Assembly: GCA_018825665.1 (NCBI GenBank)
Contig: JAHJEG010000017.1
Span: 62,001 to 126,000 of the forward strand
Length of the DNA: 64,000 bases
Reading direction: 5' to 3'
From: a bacterium
GTDB lineage: Bacteria > Campylobacterota > Campylobacteria > Campylobacterales > Sulfurimonadaceae
Position numbers and translations under genes: made by a program. Below, in pieces: positions 1 through 9,712 of this stretch (position 1 is its first letter; each line of letters begins with the position of its first letter). Under the pieces are notes generated by a model, which did not search any database, had not been told where the DNA came from, and saw only the letters and a list, made by a program, of their open reading frames with translations.

Positions 1-747
1 CTTTACACTATTGATGTTTTCTGTTAATGATATAATTAAAAATCCGCCGACTTTTAAATTTGAAATCACATTTTTAACAACAATTTCTTTTGTGTCATCG
101 CTGAAATAGAGAAGTACATTTCGCAAGAATACAATATCAAACTCACCTAGATAATTATTTTGTTCCAGCAAATTATTCTCTGTAAAGTGCATATTTGAGC
201 ATAAGCTTCTATCTATAAGAAATTGCCCCTCATATTTACCTTTGCCCTTGAGACAGTAACGATTTTTGTATTGATCTGGAATCTTCGTAATCCAAGATAT
301 GGGATATAGTCCCATTTTAGCTTTTTTTATTACTTCACTGTTTATATCACTTCCGACAATTTCCCATTTATCTTTCCCTACTGCACCATTAATCATCATA
401 GCCAAAGAGTAGGCTTCTGCTCCCACAGATGAAGCTGCACTCCAAATACGAAGTGAGGCAACACCTTTTGTAAGAAGAGATTTTACAAAATCAAAGTGTA
501 CTTCCTCTCTAAAAAAGTATGTTTCATTTGTAGTAATAAGATTAATCATCTCAATTTTTTCGGTTAAAGTTATCTGTACTATTCTCAAATACTGTGCAAA
601 AGAGTCCAACTTATAGTGGACTAATCGTTTGTTAAGTCTGCTCTGCACCATAGTCTTTTTACTATCAGCCAAGGTAATTCCAACCTCTTTAAAGATTAAC
701 TTTTGTAAGGTTGCGAACTCTTCATTACTTATTCCTGTTATCTTCAT
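1..747 (-). CDS. cheR: CheR-type chemotaxis protein methyltransferase (partial, C-terminus beyond window)
   Basis: SAM-dependent enzyme that methylates glutamates of chemoreceptors in the cytoplasm. Translation from the ATG at 747 begins MKITGISNEEF (CheR N-terminal helical domain). It continues with the family signature NETYFFRE, a SAM-binding loop around RIWSAASSVGAEAYSLAM, and DIVFLRNVLLYFS near the end of the catalytic domain. The last ~20-30 residues lie outside the window. The ATG overlaps the TGA of the upstream gene by one base (TGATG), so the two are translationally coupled. It is the last visible gene of the minus-strand chemotaxis operon. No CheB methylesterase is seen in the window. 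Identification is firm. Confidence 0.93.
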   Translation of the reverse strand, partial: MKITGISNEEFATLQKLIFKEVGITLADSKKTMVQSRLNKRLVHYKLDSFAQYLRIVQITLTEKIEMINLITTNETYFFREEVHFDFVKSLLTKGVASLRIWSAASSVGAEAYSLAMMINGAVGKDKWEIVGSDINSEVIKKAKMGLYPISWITKIPDQYKNRYCLKGKGKYEGQFLIDRSLCSNMHFTENNLLEQNNYLGEFDIVFLRNVLLYFSDDTKEIVVKNVISNLKVGGFLIISLTENINSVK

Positions 748-1682
748 CACCTTATATACTCGTTTATGGCTTCTGAGAGTTCTTGCATATTTACTTTACC
801 AATAACTTTACTGGCTCCAAGCCTTAAAAACTCTTCTTTTATAATATCATTCGCCATATTTGTATGCACAATAATATTTATATCATCAAATTTTTCCATC
901 TCTCTTATTCGTTTAATTACTTCTCTTCCGCTCATGGCCGGCATCTCAATATCTGTAATCACAAGAGCAATATCTTTGACATCTTTTTTAACTATAGCAT
1001 CTACGAGTTCCTTCCCATTTTCAAAAAGCTCATAACGAAGAGACATTTTCTCACAAAGTCTGCTAACCATTACTCTTATATATTTACTGTCATCCGCAAA
1101 AAATACAACTCTATTTGTATCTATATCATACTTTACGTTTTGAGTTTGAGCATCACTTTGTTCTTTTACATCTTCAAAGATATCTAAGAGAAGCTTATCG
1201 CTATCAAAGATACTGCACAATTGCTCTTTGCCATATAGCTTGATTCTTGCCGCAAAAGATGACTTTGAGTTTGCACTTGAATTATCTCTCATATCTTCAG
1301 ATTCTATTGTTACGATATTCTCAACACCCTTAACAACAATACCTAAACGATAACCGCCGTAAGCTGCGACTATCACTAGTTCATACTCATTCTCATCTAG
1401 TCTCTCATTACCAATCCAAGCATCAAAATTCACCAGGGTTGTCATCTCTCCTCTAATATCTCCCGTACCTATAACTGCACCGTTATCATTAGAATAAAGG
1501 ATATCTATATCTTTGTAAACGACCAGCTCTTCAATTTTTGATACATTTTTGGCATAAAGTTCGCCGTTTGAACCGTGAAAAAGCAGAAATTGACTTGCTT
1601 CATTGGCATTTGTGCTAACAAGTTTTAGAAGATCTATCTCCTCTTCTTCTGCATATAAACCTTCTTCATAGAGTTCATCCAT
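747..1682 (-). CDS. cheV: CheV-like CheW-receiver fusion protein
   Basis: Coupling protein for receptor-kinase arrays with a C-terminal response-regulator domain. The N-terminal ~150 residues are CheW-like (FLLFHGSNGELYAKNVSKIEEL, then TGDIRGEMTTLVNF). The C-terminal ~120 residues form a receiver with FFADDS acidic residues, the phospho-acceptor Asp in LVITDIEMP, the Thr in VHTN and the Lys in VIGK. I chose the ATG at 1682: it has GAGGTG five bases upstream and overlaps the end of cheW in ATGGATGA. An upstream in-frame start at 1709 would overlap cheW by 35 bases. CheV proteins are common in Campylobacterota, where they tune array adaptation. Confidence 0.85.
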   Translation of the reverse strand: MDELYEEGLYAEEEEIDLLKLVSTNANEASQFLLFHGSNGELYAKNVSKIEELVVYKDIDILYSNDNGAVIGTGDIRGEMTTLVNFDAWIGNERLDENEYELVIVAAYGGYRLGIVVKGVENIVTIESEDMRDNSSANSKSSFAARIKLYGKEQLCSIFDSDKLLLDIFEDVKEQSDAQTQNVKYDIDTNRVVFFADDSKYIRVMVSRLCEKMSLRYELFENGKELVDAIVKKDVKDIALVITDIEMPAMSGREVIKRIREMEKFDDINIIVHTNMANDIIKEEFLRLGASKVIGKVNMQELSEAINEYIR

Positions 1683-2172
1683 ATAACACCTCACAAGACA
1701 GTTCTTCAAGATTTAGCAATCTATCAAGATTTAGGATAGATATGTTTTTTCCCCTGTACTCTACGAGTTTAGATATAAAATGTGACTCGATTTTTGTTCC
1801 AAATTTTGGAGCATCCAAGAAGCTGCTATCATCAAAACCATCAACCTCATAAATCTCATCTACCAAAAGAGCAATTTTTTGTTTTTTAAAACTCAAAATA
1901 ATAAAAGCACTTTTCTTACTAATGACAGTTGAAGATATTTTACATCTATCCAAAAAGTCGATAACACTTACTATATCCCCTCTTATATTTGTGACACCTA
2001 AGACAAAACTACTTAAGTTCGGCACTTTTGTATAACTTTGATATTCAACTATCTCTACTATACATGAAGCATCAATACCGTATATATCACCATCTGAATA
2101 AAATAAAAAGTACTGATTTTCATGATTTAGCATCAGCTCATCATCTTCAAACAGACTTATTTCAGTCTCCAT
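1675..2172 (-). CDS. cheW: CheW chemotaxis coupling protein
   Basis: Cytoplasmic adaptor linking chemoreceptors to CheA. The 165-residue protein is a single CheW domain: NQYFLFYSDGDIYGIDASCIVEIVEY at the start, the conserved VTNIRGDIVSVIDF in the middle and IALLVDEIYEV after it. An acidic N-terminal tail (ETEISLFEDDELML) precedes the domain. The start has AGGAG six bases upstream, and the gene follows the receptor gene with a 9-base gap. It lies in the chemotaxis operon. A second CheW domain is present in the next gene, so the array has two coupling proteins from one operon. Confidence 0.92.
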   Translation of the reverse strand: METEISLFEDDELMLNHENQYFLFYSDGDIYGIDASCIVEIVEYQSYTKVPNLSSFVLGVTNIRGDIVSVIDFLDRCKISSTVISKKSAFIILSFKKQKIALLVDEIYEVDGFDDSSFLDAPKFGTKIESHFISKLVEYRGKNISILNLDRLLNLEELSCEVLYG

Positions 2173-2181
2173 ATCTATCTC

Positions 2182-3993
2182 CTAAAAACGCTCAAATGCT
2201 CCAAGATCCAAATTGTCATCATCCGCCCCGCTTTTTTGTTCTTCTCTTTTAAACTCTTGTGAAAATGTTGGTGTAATGATTTTATTTGAATTAGTTTTAT
2301 CAATAGAAAAAAAGTGCATAAGCTTATTGAGTGAAGCTGCTTGAGAGTCTAATTCTTCTGCCGCACCTGCCAACTCTTGCGAACTGCTTGCATTTGATTG
2401 TGTGACCTTATCTAACTCATTCATGGCTATGCTAATCTGTTCTAAGCCTATATTTTGCTCATTTGCAGCAGTCGCAATATCTTTGACTAAACTTGCAGTC
2501 TCTTGTATCTTAGGCACGATATTGCCTATTTCTGTTCCTGCTGCCTCACTTACTTTAACACTGTTTAGAGTAATTTTACTAATCTCACCCGCTGCAATTT
2601 GTGATCGTTTTGCCAGCTTTCTAACCTCAGCGGCAACAACAGCGAATCCTTTTCCATGTTCTCCTGCACGGGCTGCTTCTATAGCGGCATTAAGTGCTAA
2701 CAAGTTTGTTTGATAAACTATATCTTCAATAATCTTAATTTTTTCAGAGATAATTTGCATAGCTTCTACTGTCTTATTCACAGATTCTGCACCTCTTTGT
2801 GCCATTGCCGAAGTACTTTCTGCAATGGCATTGGTATTTTGTGCATTCTGTGCCGAAATATCAACACTGCCGCTCATCTGCTCAATAGCAGATGTTGTCT
2901 CCTCCAAAGAAGAGGCCTGCTCTTCAGCTCCGGAAGAGAGTATTTGTGATGTAGCATTTACTTCTGAGGATGCTAAACTCATCTGCTGAGCTGAGAGTGT
3001 AATCTTTTCAATGATTCCGGTTAGTGAGTCAATAAAACTATTTGTATTAGATTTTATAATATCAAAATCACCGGATAATTCAAGCTCTAGCTTTTTAGTC
3101 AAGTCACCTTCACTCATCGCGGCAAGAGATTCTCTAATAGCTCCAATAATTTGCTCCAAGGTTGATGCTAAACCGTTTGTATGAAGTTTAATCGTATTTA
3201 ACTCACCGGGCAATTCCATCTCTATTCTTTTGTTTAACCTTCCTTCACTGAGTGCACCTAAAGTTTCACCTATGGAACTGATGATATCCTCCAAAATACT
3301 ACTTAATTCATTTGTGGCATCCTTAATTATGGTCAGGTCACCGCTATATTCATTAGTTATTTTAGATTTAAAATCTCCATTTCGCATATGGACTATCGTA
3401 TTTTCTAAATCTAAAAATATATTTTGTATATTATCAAGCATAACATTTGTCGGTTCATGAATTTTTGAAAAACCTTCGTTATATTTAGAGCTGTCTACCC
3501 TGACACTTAAAGTACCTCTCTCAACTGCATTTTGAAAGAGTTTTGAATCAAACTGTATACTTTTAAGCGTCTTGGAAAGTTCGTTTACTCCTTTGGTATA
3601 TTTACCGAGTTCTCCAAAGTAACTACTTGTTATCAGTGTATCAAAATTACCTCTGCTTATACTGCCGATAGCCTCGCCTAAATCTCCTAATACACTCACT
3701 AGAAGATCCAAGCTATAATTGGAGTTGTTAATTATTTTTGCATAACTTCCGCTTAAGCCTGATGAATCAATTCTAGAGTTTAACTCCCCGTTTTCAATAT
3801 TTTGCGTTATTTCCATAGAGTTTTCTAATAGTTTATTTGACTGGTTTTTGATAGAGTTTATTAGGGTTGCCGTAGTTTGCAGACCTTCACTCTCAAACTC
3901 AATATCCTTAAAATCAAAGACACCGTCACTCAAATGTGCAAGAACATTGTTTAATCTTTTAATCTCTTTTGTTTTTATCTTCTGCTTTGACAT
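2182..3993 (-). CDS. Soluble chemoreceptor with tandem HAMP-like repeats
   Basis: Methyl-accepting chemotaxis protein, about 603 residues, with no transmembrane segment and no extracellular sensor. The N-terminal ~330 residues contain several HAMP-like units, for example [55 protein letters not shown] and [20 protein letters not shown]. The C-terminal half is the receptor signalling hairpin with the invariant tip [19 protein letters not shown]. It ends in DLGAFERF without an obvious CheR-tethering pentapeptide. The ATG at 3993 (AGGGG eight bases upstream) is preferred over a GTG at 4002. The adjacent PAS-CZB gene could provide its sensory input, which is inference. Confidence 0.88.
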   Translation of the reverse strand: MSKQKIKTKEIKRLNNVLAHLSDGVFDFKDIEFESEGLQTTATLINSIKNQSNKLLENSMEITQNIENGELNSRIDSSGLSGSYAKIINNSNYSLDLLVSVLGDLGEAIGSISRGNFDTLITSSYFGELGKYTKGVNELSKTLKSIQFDSKLFQNAVERGTLSVRVDSSKYNEGFSKIHEPTNVMLDNIQNIFLDLENTIVHMRNGDFKSKITNEYSGDLTIIKDATNELSSILEDIISSIGETLGALSEGRLNKRIEMELPGELNTIKLHTNGLASTLEQIIGAIRESLAAMSEGDLTKKLELELSGDFDIIKSNTNSFIDSLTGIIEKITLSAQQMSLASSEVNATSQILSSGAEEQASSLEETTSAIEQMSGSVDISAQNAQNTNAIAESTSAMAQRGAESVNKTVEAMQIISEKIKIIEDIVYQTNLLALNAAIEAARAGEHGKGFAVVAAEVRKLAKRSQIAAGEISKITLNSVKVSEAAGTEIGNIVPKIQETASLVKDIATAANEQNIGLEQISIAMNELDKVTQSNASSSQELAGAAEELDSQAASLNKLMHFFSIDKTNSNKIITPTFSQEFKREEQKSGADDDNLDLGAFERF

Positions 3994-4004
3994 AATTTTC
4001 ACCC

Positions 4005-4859
4005 CTATCTACTCTGATCAATAACATCATTGAGATTTTTGAATATCTCTACTGTATCACTCTCAACCATATTTAATATGTTCTGTAGCTCATTTTTACT
4101 GGCACCCATTTGAGCTTTGTGTACATAATCTCTCATATGATTATGTACAGCTTGATGTTCTTGGAGTAGCTTATTCCAGCTTGGATGCGAAGTAAACGAC
4201 TTACCTTTAAGTTTCTCCAACTCTTTACCAAAAGCACAACAGCAACTATCTGCTACTTCAACCTCTAATCCGCGTTTTACCTTGTCTATAATATTAACTT
4301 TAAAGAGAATATGGTCTGTATGAAATCTATCAGCATCTATATTTGTTGCTTCTACATTGAAAACATTTTTTTGCGTGCTAAGACGGTTAATAAACTGCTC
4401 ATAAGTTAAATTCCTCTCTCTTAAAAACTCTAAAAGCAAATTGAATGATTCTTCTACAGTATGTGTCTTTTCATACTCAACCAAAGAAGCATAAATTTGA
4501 CCTACCGTCTCTTTAGCAAAATCATCTACAGGTTTTCTATATGACACGGCATAGTCTAAAATACCATTTTTCATTATAGGTTTCACATAGGCTTTTACCC
4601 AGTAATAATCACCGTTTTTAACTCTGTTTTTAACAAAGGCATAAATAGCCTGCCCACTGTGAAGAGTATCCCATAGCAGCTTAAAAACTGCACGAGGAAC
4701 ATCTGGATGTCTTATAATATTATGGTTTTTCCCCATAAGTTCATCTCTTTTATAACCGGCAATGGAACAAAAAACATCATTTACATAAGTAATCCGCCCC
4801 CCAGCATCTGTCTGGCTAACAATCATCTGCTTATCATTAATCAAAATCTCTTTTTCCAT
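4005..4859 (-). CDS. PAS-CZB sensory protein
   Basis: Cytoplasmic sensor of about 284 residues. The N-terminal PAS domain resembles Aer-type redox PAS domains: [14 protein letters not shown], then [17 protein letters not shown], then [12 protein letters not shown]. The C-terminal ~120 residues form a CZB (chemoreceptor zinc-binding) domain with the 3-His/1-Cys pattern: His in TDHILFK, Cys in CCCAFGKEL, and paired His in EHQAVH. It lies between cheA and the soluble receptor, so it probably feeds redox/zinc or oxidant information into that receptor. Start: the ATG at 4859 has AGGGG seven bases upstream, next to the cheA stop; a GTG lies one codon earlier. Confidence 0.85.
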   Translation of the reverse strand: MEKEILINDKQMIVSQTDAGGRITYVNDVFCSIAGYKRDELMGKNHNIIRHPDVPRAVFKLLWDTLHSGQAIYAFVKNRVKNGDYYWVKAYVKPIMKNGILDYAVSYRKPVDDFAKETVGQIYASLVEYEKTHTVEESFNLLLEFLRERNLTYEQFINRLSTQKNVFNVEATNIDADRFHTDHILFKVNIIDKVKRGLEVEVADSCCCAFGKELEKLKGKSFTSHPSWNKLLQEHQAVHNHMRDYVHKAQMGASKNELQNILNMVESDTVEIFKNLNDVIDQSR

Positions 4860-4862
4860 CAC

Positions 4863-6920
4863 TCAACCCCTTTCTATTTTGTTCTCTATTAAATTTACAA
4901 TATCAAAGATAAGTGCAATTTCTCCACTTCCCAAGATAGTCCCTCCGGACAATCCCTTTAGCTTAGAAAAAATATCGCCAAGTGGTTTGATTACTGCTTG
5001 AATCTCACCGTAAAGTTCATCAACTTTTAAACCTGCTATCTCGTTGGCAAACTGGACTATAACGATATTTTCTCTAAGATTTGGATAACACTTCTCTCTA
5101 AAATGCTCTTTTATATCCAAGATTGGCAAAACCTGACCTCTTATAGTGATATACGAATTCTCCTTCATTGTCTCTCTCATTCCTGGTGTTAGCTCTATAC
5201 ACTCTCGTATCATTTCTAAAGGAATTATATATTTAGTATCCCCTGCTTGGACCAAAAAACCGTCTATAATGGCAAGAGTTAAAGGAAGTCTTATGGTTAT
5301 GCAAGAACCTTTTAATTCGGTGGAATTAACTTCTATGCTCCCTCTGAGTGACTCAATGTTGCTCTTTACAACATCCATTCCAACGCCACGACCTGAGATA
5401 TCACTTATCTCACTTGCAGTTGAAAAACCAGGTTCAAAAATAAGATTATTTATCTCTTTGTCGCTTAAGTTATCTTCTGCTGATATTAAACCTTTTTCAA
5501 TAGCTTTTTTTAACACAATCTCTTTGTTGATTCCGGCACCGTCATCTTCTATCTCAATAACAATCATTCCGGCATCTGTAAAGGCTCTAAGAACTATACG
5601 ACCATCTCCACTTTTACCTCGTTTTTTTCGAACATCAGGCATCTCTATGCCGTGGTCAACAGAATTTCTGAGCATATGTACAAGAGGATCGGAAATCTTC
5701 TCTATCACTGTCTTGTCCAGTTCTGTTTCTCCACCTTCTATAATAAATTCTACCTCTTTAGAAAGCTTTTTAGCAGTATCGTTAACTATACGACGTAATT
5801 TTATAAAGCTCTCTTCAACCGGCACCATTCTGATGCCCATTATGTTGTCTCGGACATCTTCAAGAAGCAGTTTTAATTCATCCACAGACTCTATTAATTC
5901 ACTATCATCACTTTGAGACACCAATGTCTCAATCTTAGCATTGGCGATTACTACTTCACTCATTTTATTTATGAGAAAATCTATCTTAGCGGAGTCAACT
6001 CTCAGAGATTTGGCTATCTCTTTTTTTACCATTTTTGGCACTTTTAAAGTTGCCTGTATCGGTTTTTCTATTTTCTGGGTAACTTTATCCTCTTCAAGAT
6101 CTTCTTTTGCATATATACCAAACCCGAGTAAAATCTCTTCTAAACCTTCGTAGGTGTTAAAGAGTTCATCGTATGCTTTTTCATCTGTTGACTTAAAAAT
6201 AAAGAGAACTACATCATTTTCGACAAACTCAAAAATCTCCTCAATATCTTCTTTTGAAGCAGATGATTGAAACTCCAACTCAAAACCTATATAAGTTTTT
6301 AACGAATCCAAATCTTCAAGTGATGGAATATTTGAGACAATAGGGGTGTTAAAAGTTATGTAACCCAACTTGTTAAAGTAGTTAAATATTGAGAGTATAT
6401 CCATTCCCGAAGTGAAAAAATCATCTGCAAAACGAATCGAGACATGCCACATATCATGATTTTCTAAAGAAACAAGCTCGTTAAAATCCAATGATACACG
6501 CTCTTCCTTCTCATCAACACTCTGGGCAACACCACTCTTAGACATAACTAAATCCATAATGGATATTAGTGATTCTTGCTCACTAATACTCTGCTCATCT
6601 AAACCGTCTTCATTGACACTCTGTTCAATAATCTTAGAAGTATGATCTTTTACCTGTAAAAAAAGTTCCTGTATCTCATCTGTAAAAGCAATTTTATCTT
6701 GTCTGATATTGTCAAGTAAACTTTCTGCCTTATGGGTAAAGTGTACAATTTCATCAAAGCCAAACATTCCGGCAATGCCTTTGATTGTGTGCATAGCACG
6801 AAAAAGTTCACCAATACTCTCTTTCGTGATGCCGGATTGTATTATGTCTAAAAGAGCATTTTCCATATATTGGAGCTGGTCAGAGGAATCTTCATAAAAC
6901 AGTGCTAAATCTTCATCCAT
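4863..6920 (-). CDS. cheA: CheA chemotaxis histidine kinase
   Basis: Cytoplasmic kinase that autophosphorylates in response to receptors and passes phosphate to CheY. Domains in order are: an HPt with the phospho-His at residue 44 (FRAMHTIKGIAGMFGF); a linker/P2-like region to ~290; the dimerisation helices (LRVDSAKIDFLINKMSEVV); the ATPase core with N-box LVHMLRNSVDHGIE, G1 IEIEDDGAGI, F-box and G2 SGRGVGMDVV; and a C-terminal CheW-like domain. At 685 residues it is a normal CheA without a fused receiver, unlike the CheA-Y of many Campylobacterota. Its start overlaps the STAS gene in ATGGATGA. Confidence 0.94.
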   Translation of the reverse strand: MDEDLALFYEDSSDQLQYMENALLDIIQSGITKESIGELFRAMHTIKGIAGMFGFDEIVHFTHKAESLLDNIRQDKIAFTDEIQELFLQVKDHTSKIIEQSVNEDGLDEQSISEQESLISIMDLVMSKSGVAQSVDEKEERVSLDFNELVSLENHDMWHVSIRFADDFFTSGMDILSIFNYFNKLGYITFNTPIVSNIPSLEDLDSLKTYIGFELEFQSSASKEDIEEIFEFVENDVVLFIFKSTDEKAYDELFNTYEGLEEILLGFGIYAKEDLEEDKVTQKIEKPIQATLKVPKMVKKEIAKSLRVDSAKIDFLINKMSEVVIANAKIETLVSQSDDSELIESVDELKLLLEDVRDNIMGIRMVPVEESFIKLRRIVNDTAKKLSKEVEFIIEGGETELDKTVIEKISDPLVHMLRNSVDHGIEMPDVRKKRGKSGDGRIVLRAFTDAGMIVIEIEDDGAGINKEIVLKKAIEKGLISAEDNLSDKEINNLIFEPGFSTASEISDISGRGVGMDVVKSNIESLRGSIEVNSTELKGSCITIRLPLTLAIIDGFLVQAGDTKYIIPLEMIRECIELTPGMRETMKENSYITIRGQVLPILDIKEHFREKCYPNLRENIVIVQFANEIAGLKVDELYGEIQAVIKPLGDIFSKLKGLSGGTILGSGEIALIFDIVNLIENKIERG

Positions 6921-7179
6921 ACTTCAGGCCTAAAACTATATCGCATCCGCTTATTTTTAAAGCATGTAAAATATCGCTGTTCGCATTTGTTATTGAAAAA
7001 TCTTTTTCTTTTATATCCGCGCTTTGCTTTAATGAGCACAACATCTGAATAGCACACATATCTATCTTTTTCACACTGCTCATATCAACAACAACACTCT
7101 CTTCATCAAGTGTTTTTAGGAATTTATCTTTAAGTTCTTCTACTTCATATATAGTAAAATTCTCTTTTTCTATAAGCAT
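6913..7179 (-). CDS. STAS-domain protein
   Basis: Small 88-residue protein of the STAS (anti-sigma-factor antagonist-like) fold. Features are IYEVEELKDKFL, VVVDMSSVKKIDMCAIQMLCSLKQSA and a C-terminal helix DILHALKISGCDIVLGL. The usual phospho-Ser position (DxSxxxxxD-S) reads Asp-Met-Ser-Ser-Val-Lys-Lys-Ile-Asp-Met-Cys, so the classical Ser is replaced by Met/Cys and phosphoregulation may be absent. It sits between cheY and cheA. STAS proteins are sometimes embedded in chemotaxis operons, but their role there is not settled and I infer none. Confidence 0.75.
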   Translation of the reverse strand: MLIEKENFTIYEVEELKDKFLKTLDEESVVVDMSSVKKIDMCAIQMLCSLKQSADIKEKDFSITNANSDILHALKISGCDIVLGLKYG

Positions 7180-7183
7180 ACTG

Positions 7184-7546
7184 CTAGCCTAAAAGCTTCT
7201 CGCAAGCCATCAAAAATTTATCTTTATTAAAAGGTTTTAAGAGCCATGCTTTCACACCCATTTCCTTGCCTTTTGCTTTTAAATCTGCATTAGATTCTGT
7301 GGTCAGCATTACAATCGGAACATATTTATAAGCTGGTTCTTTTCTGATGTTCTCTACCATCTCCAAGCCACTCATAACAGGCATATTTATATCTGAAAAT
7401 ATAATATCAAACTGAAACTCTTTTATAGCTTCCAAACCCTTTTGTCCATCTTCTGCAACTACGACCTCATGCCCGGCTTCTAAGGCAGCTTTTTTAGCAA
7501 CTGTACGAACAAGACTTGCATCATCAACTATTAGCACTCTCCCCAT
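7184..7546 (-). CDS. cheY: CheY-type single-domain response regulator
   Basis: A 120-residue stand-alone receiver, first gene of the chemotaxis operon. The acidic pair Asp8-Asp9 (LIVDDASLVR), phospho-acceptor Asp52 (IIFSDINMPVMSG), Thr in VMLTTES and Lys in WLLKPF are all present, so it should be phosphorylatable by the CheA encoded two genes downstream. It has no output domain and could act on the flagellar switch or as a phosphate sink. Upstream is a 112-base AT-rich divergent region shared with the HDOD gene on the other strand. Confidence 0.9.
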   Translation of the reverse strand: MGRVLIVDDASLVRTVAKKAALEAGHEVVVAEDGQKGLEAIKEFQFDIIFSDINMPVMSGLEMVENIRKEPAYKYVPIVMLTTESNADLKAKGKEMGVKAWLLKPFNKDKFLMACEKLLG

Positions 7547-7658
7547 TTTGGTCTCCTGTTTAAATAATCATGGACTCATTATATGTTTTTTAAACTTTAT
7601 ACTCTTTTAAATAAAGTTTATATTATAATCTTCCTACAAACACAAGGGAGGAGGGGAT

Positions 7659-9230
7659 TTGGCTGAAGTAGATTTTGACCTGCTGGATTTATTTATAAAT
7701 CAATTTGACAATCAAATAGATGTCATTAATGTAAATGTTTCTAATCTCCAATATAAAGAAGAGTACAGCTCTAGCGTTAACCATCTCTTCAGAATATTTC
7801 ATAACTATAAATCAACTACATCCTACTTGGGTCTTGACAGCATCAGAGAGTTGGTTATAGAAGTTGAAGATGTTTTAGAAGCTGTACGAGCCGAGGAAGG
7901 TCCTGCTGAAGTTTCTATAAGAGACTGGCTCGGTGAAGTCTATAATCAGCTTATAATATGGCAAGACGAAATGAGAGAAGGATTAGTCTCCTTTTCCGAT
8001 GCACCTGAGTCTCTGTTAAAGGGAGTTAAATTGACTCCGCCGACTATAAGTATTCAAGATAGGCTTAAAACCTTAAGTATCCTATATATTGATGAGAATA
8101 AACAGAGGGCACAAAAAGTTGTCTCAGCTTTAAGCAAGATTGCTAAAGATGTAGAGTTTCAACCATCTTTTTTAAACCTTCATTCATTAAACAAACCCGA
8201 CATATGCCTGCTCAATGCCGGTAAAACAACCATAGAGACTATAAAAGCTTATCAAAACGATATTTCAGACAGTGCCATCATTGTCATCTTGGATAAGACA
8301 AGTGATAAAATTGTTAAAAAGCTTATTTTTAACGGAGTTAATCATCTTCTTTTCAATCCGCTTAGAAGTGCGGACTTAAAACGAGAATTGTACAATGTAA
8401 CAGAATCACACTTCTCTAATCGCAGAGTTTTAATAGATAATAAAAAAATACAAGAATTTATACACACATTAGAACCTCTTCCGAACTCCATCTTTCAAAT
8501 TCAACAAATTTGTGATGATGAGGAGATGGGAATAAAAGAGCTCATAAAAGTTGTAAAAAGCGACCCTATAATCACGGGAAATATTTTAAATGCCACTAAT
8601 AATCCTATATATGGATTAAAAAATATAAATACTATAGATCAAGCGGTTAGTATATTTGGTAAAAAAACACTAAAGGCACTAGTCTTGTCTGGCATATCAA
8701 AACAACTTGGTAACGTAGAATTAGGAGCATATGGTATTAATGAGGACACTTTTTCCAGAGTAGCGAACCTAAGGTTATCATTGATGATAAAGTGGTATTC
8801 AAAAGTCTCCATAGCTGCACTTGGCGTGCTATCAGTATCAGCAATATTGAGCAACCTTGGGCAACTGCTCCTAGCAAAAGAGATTAAAAGATCAGATAAA
8901 CTTGACTTGTTTATCTTTGAAGCATTGGAACATGGCTTTCAAAAAGCTGAAGAGAAAATATTTCATACTACTACTGCTTCTGTTTGTAGTGACATTCTCA
9001 AATTTTGGAAATTGAATTCTGATATTATAGATTCTATTAGGTACAGTGACAACCCACAAGAAGCACCTATTGATATTCATCAATGTGCAGTTGCCAACCA
9101 TATTGTTTTTAATATAGTTTTGCTTAATGGAACTATTCGTAGTGAGATACCAAAAGAGATACTCTCTCTAATGGAAGAAGAAAATCTAAATGTAGAACCG
9201 TTAATAAATGCAATCAAATATATAAGCTGA
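7659..9230 (+). CDS. HPt-pseudoreceiver-HDOD signalling protein
   Basis: Cytoplasmic protein of 523 residues. Residues 1-100 look like an HPt domain with a candidate phospho-His at 48 (LFRIFHNYKSTTSYLG). Residues ~140-265 have a receiver-like fold (LSILYIDENKQRAQKVVSAL) but the phosphorylation Asp position reads ICLLNAGK, so it is degenerate. Residues ~270-520 form an HDOD domain (IHTLEPLPNSIFQIQQICDD, SDPIITGNILNATNNP, TIDQAVSIFGKKTLKALVLS). The start is TTG with the strong site GGGAGGAGGGG just upstream. It is divergent from cheY and may be tied to the chemotaxis phosphorelay (inference). Confidence 0.75.
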   Translation: MAEVDFDLLDLFINQFDNQIDVINVNVSNLQYKEEYSSSVNHLFRIFHNYKSTTSYLGLDSIRELVIEVEDVLEAVRAEEGPAEVSIRDWLGEVYNQLIIWQDEMREGLVSFSDAPESLLKGVKLTPPTISIQDRLKTLSILYIDENKQRAQKVVSALSKIAKDVEFQPSFLNLHSLNKPDICLLNAGKTTIETIKAYQNDISDSAIIVILDKTSDKIVKKLIFNGVNHLLFNPLRSADLKRELYNVTESHFSNRRVLIDNKKIQEFIHTLEPLPNSIFQIQQICDDEEMGIKELIKVVKSDPIITGNILNATNNPIYGLKNINTIDQAVSIFGKKTLKALVLSGISKQLGNVELGAYGINEDTFSRVANLRLSLMIKWYSKVSIAALGVLSVSAILSNLGQLLLAKEIKRSDKLDLFIFEALEHGFQKAEEKIFHTTTASVCSDILKFWKLNSDIIDSIRYSDNPQEAPIDIHQCAVANHIVFNIVLLNGTIRSEIPKEILSLMEEENLNVEPLINAIKYIS

Positions 9231-9394
9231 TTATTCACATATTTTTGTAAAGTTTCCTGATTTGGGATAAAGATTAGACGCCCTCTTTTTAGATTTAACT
9301 TAAAAATACACTTGCATAAAATTACTATAGCTCCAGATAAAAGTTCTGGTATATAATTATCCTTAAAGTAACAATACTGCATAAAGAGGTTTGT

Positions 9395-9712
9395 ATGGAT
9401 TATCCTTCAGAGTGGACGCAAAAAGAATTTTTACAGAATAAGATCAAGCTTGAAAAAGAGGGGGTAAAAGTCCTCCTCATAGATACCATCCTCTCCCCCA
9501 TAGAAAAGGCCGATACCCGCGTCTACAACCCTTTTGAACTCAACAGCGAAGCCGAGGGGAGTGTCTTTGTATTTTACTGCGACACCGGAAAAGCCACGCT
9601 GGACAGACTCAAAGAGTATCAGACAAGATTTCCCAAGCATCATTGCATCTCACTCAAAGGCGGCCGCGGCTACTGGAGAAAAAACATGATGGTCCTAGAC
9701 AATGACGCATGA
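9395..9712 (+). CDS. Rhodanese-like small protein
   Basis: 105-residue protein. The C-terminal half resembles a rhodanese active-site region: FVFYCDTGKATLDRLKEYQ with a Cys in the loop position, followed by CISLKGGRGYWRKN, similar to the leucine-glycine-rich strand after the catalytic loop. The N-terminal half is shorter than a canonical rhodanese. AGAGG lies a few bases before the ATG. It overlaps the next gene by 11 bases, so they are coupled. A sulfur-transfer role is only suggested. Confidence 0.55.
   Translation: MDYPSEWTQKEFLQNKIKLEKEGVKVLLIDTILSPIEKADTRVYNPFELNSEAEGSVFVFYCDTGKATLDRLKEYQTRFPKHHCISLKGGRGYWRKNMMVLDNDA

Noticed and set aside
5146-5916. Long plus-strand open frame (256 codons) opposite cheA
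   Set aside because: It is the antisense of a clear CheA with all catalytic motifs; the translation is Ser/Ile/Leu-rich without domains.
9080-9382. 100-codon minus-strand frame at the end of the HDOD gene
   Set aside because: Mostly antisense to the HDOD C-terminus, with no ribosome-binding site and no recognisable domain.
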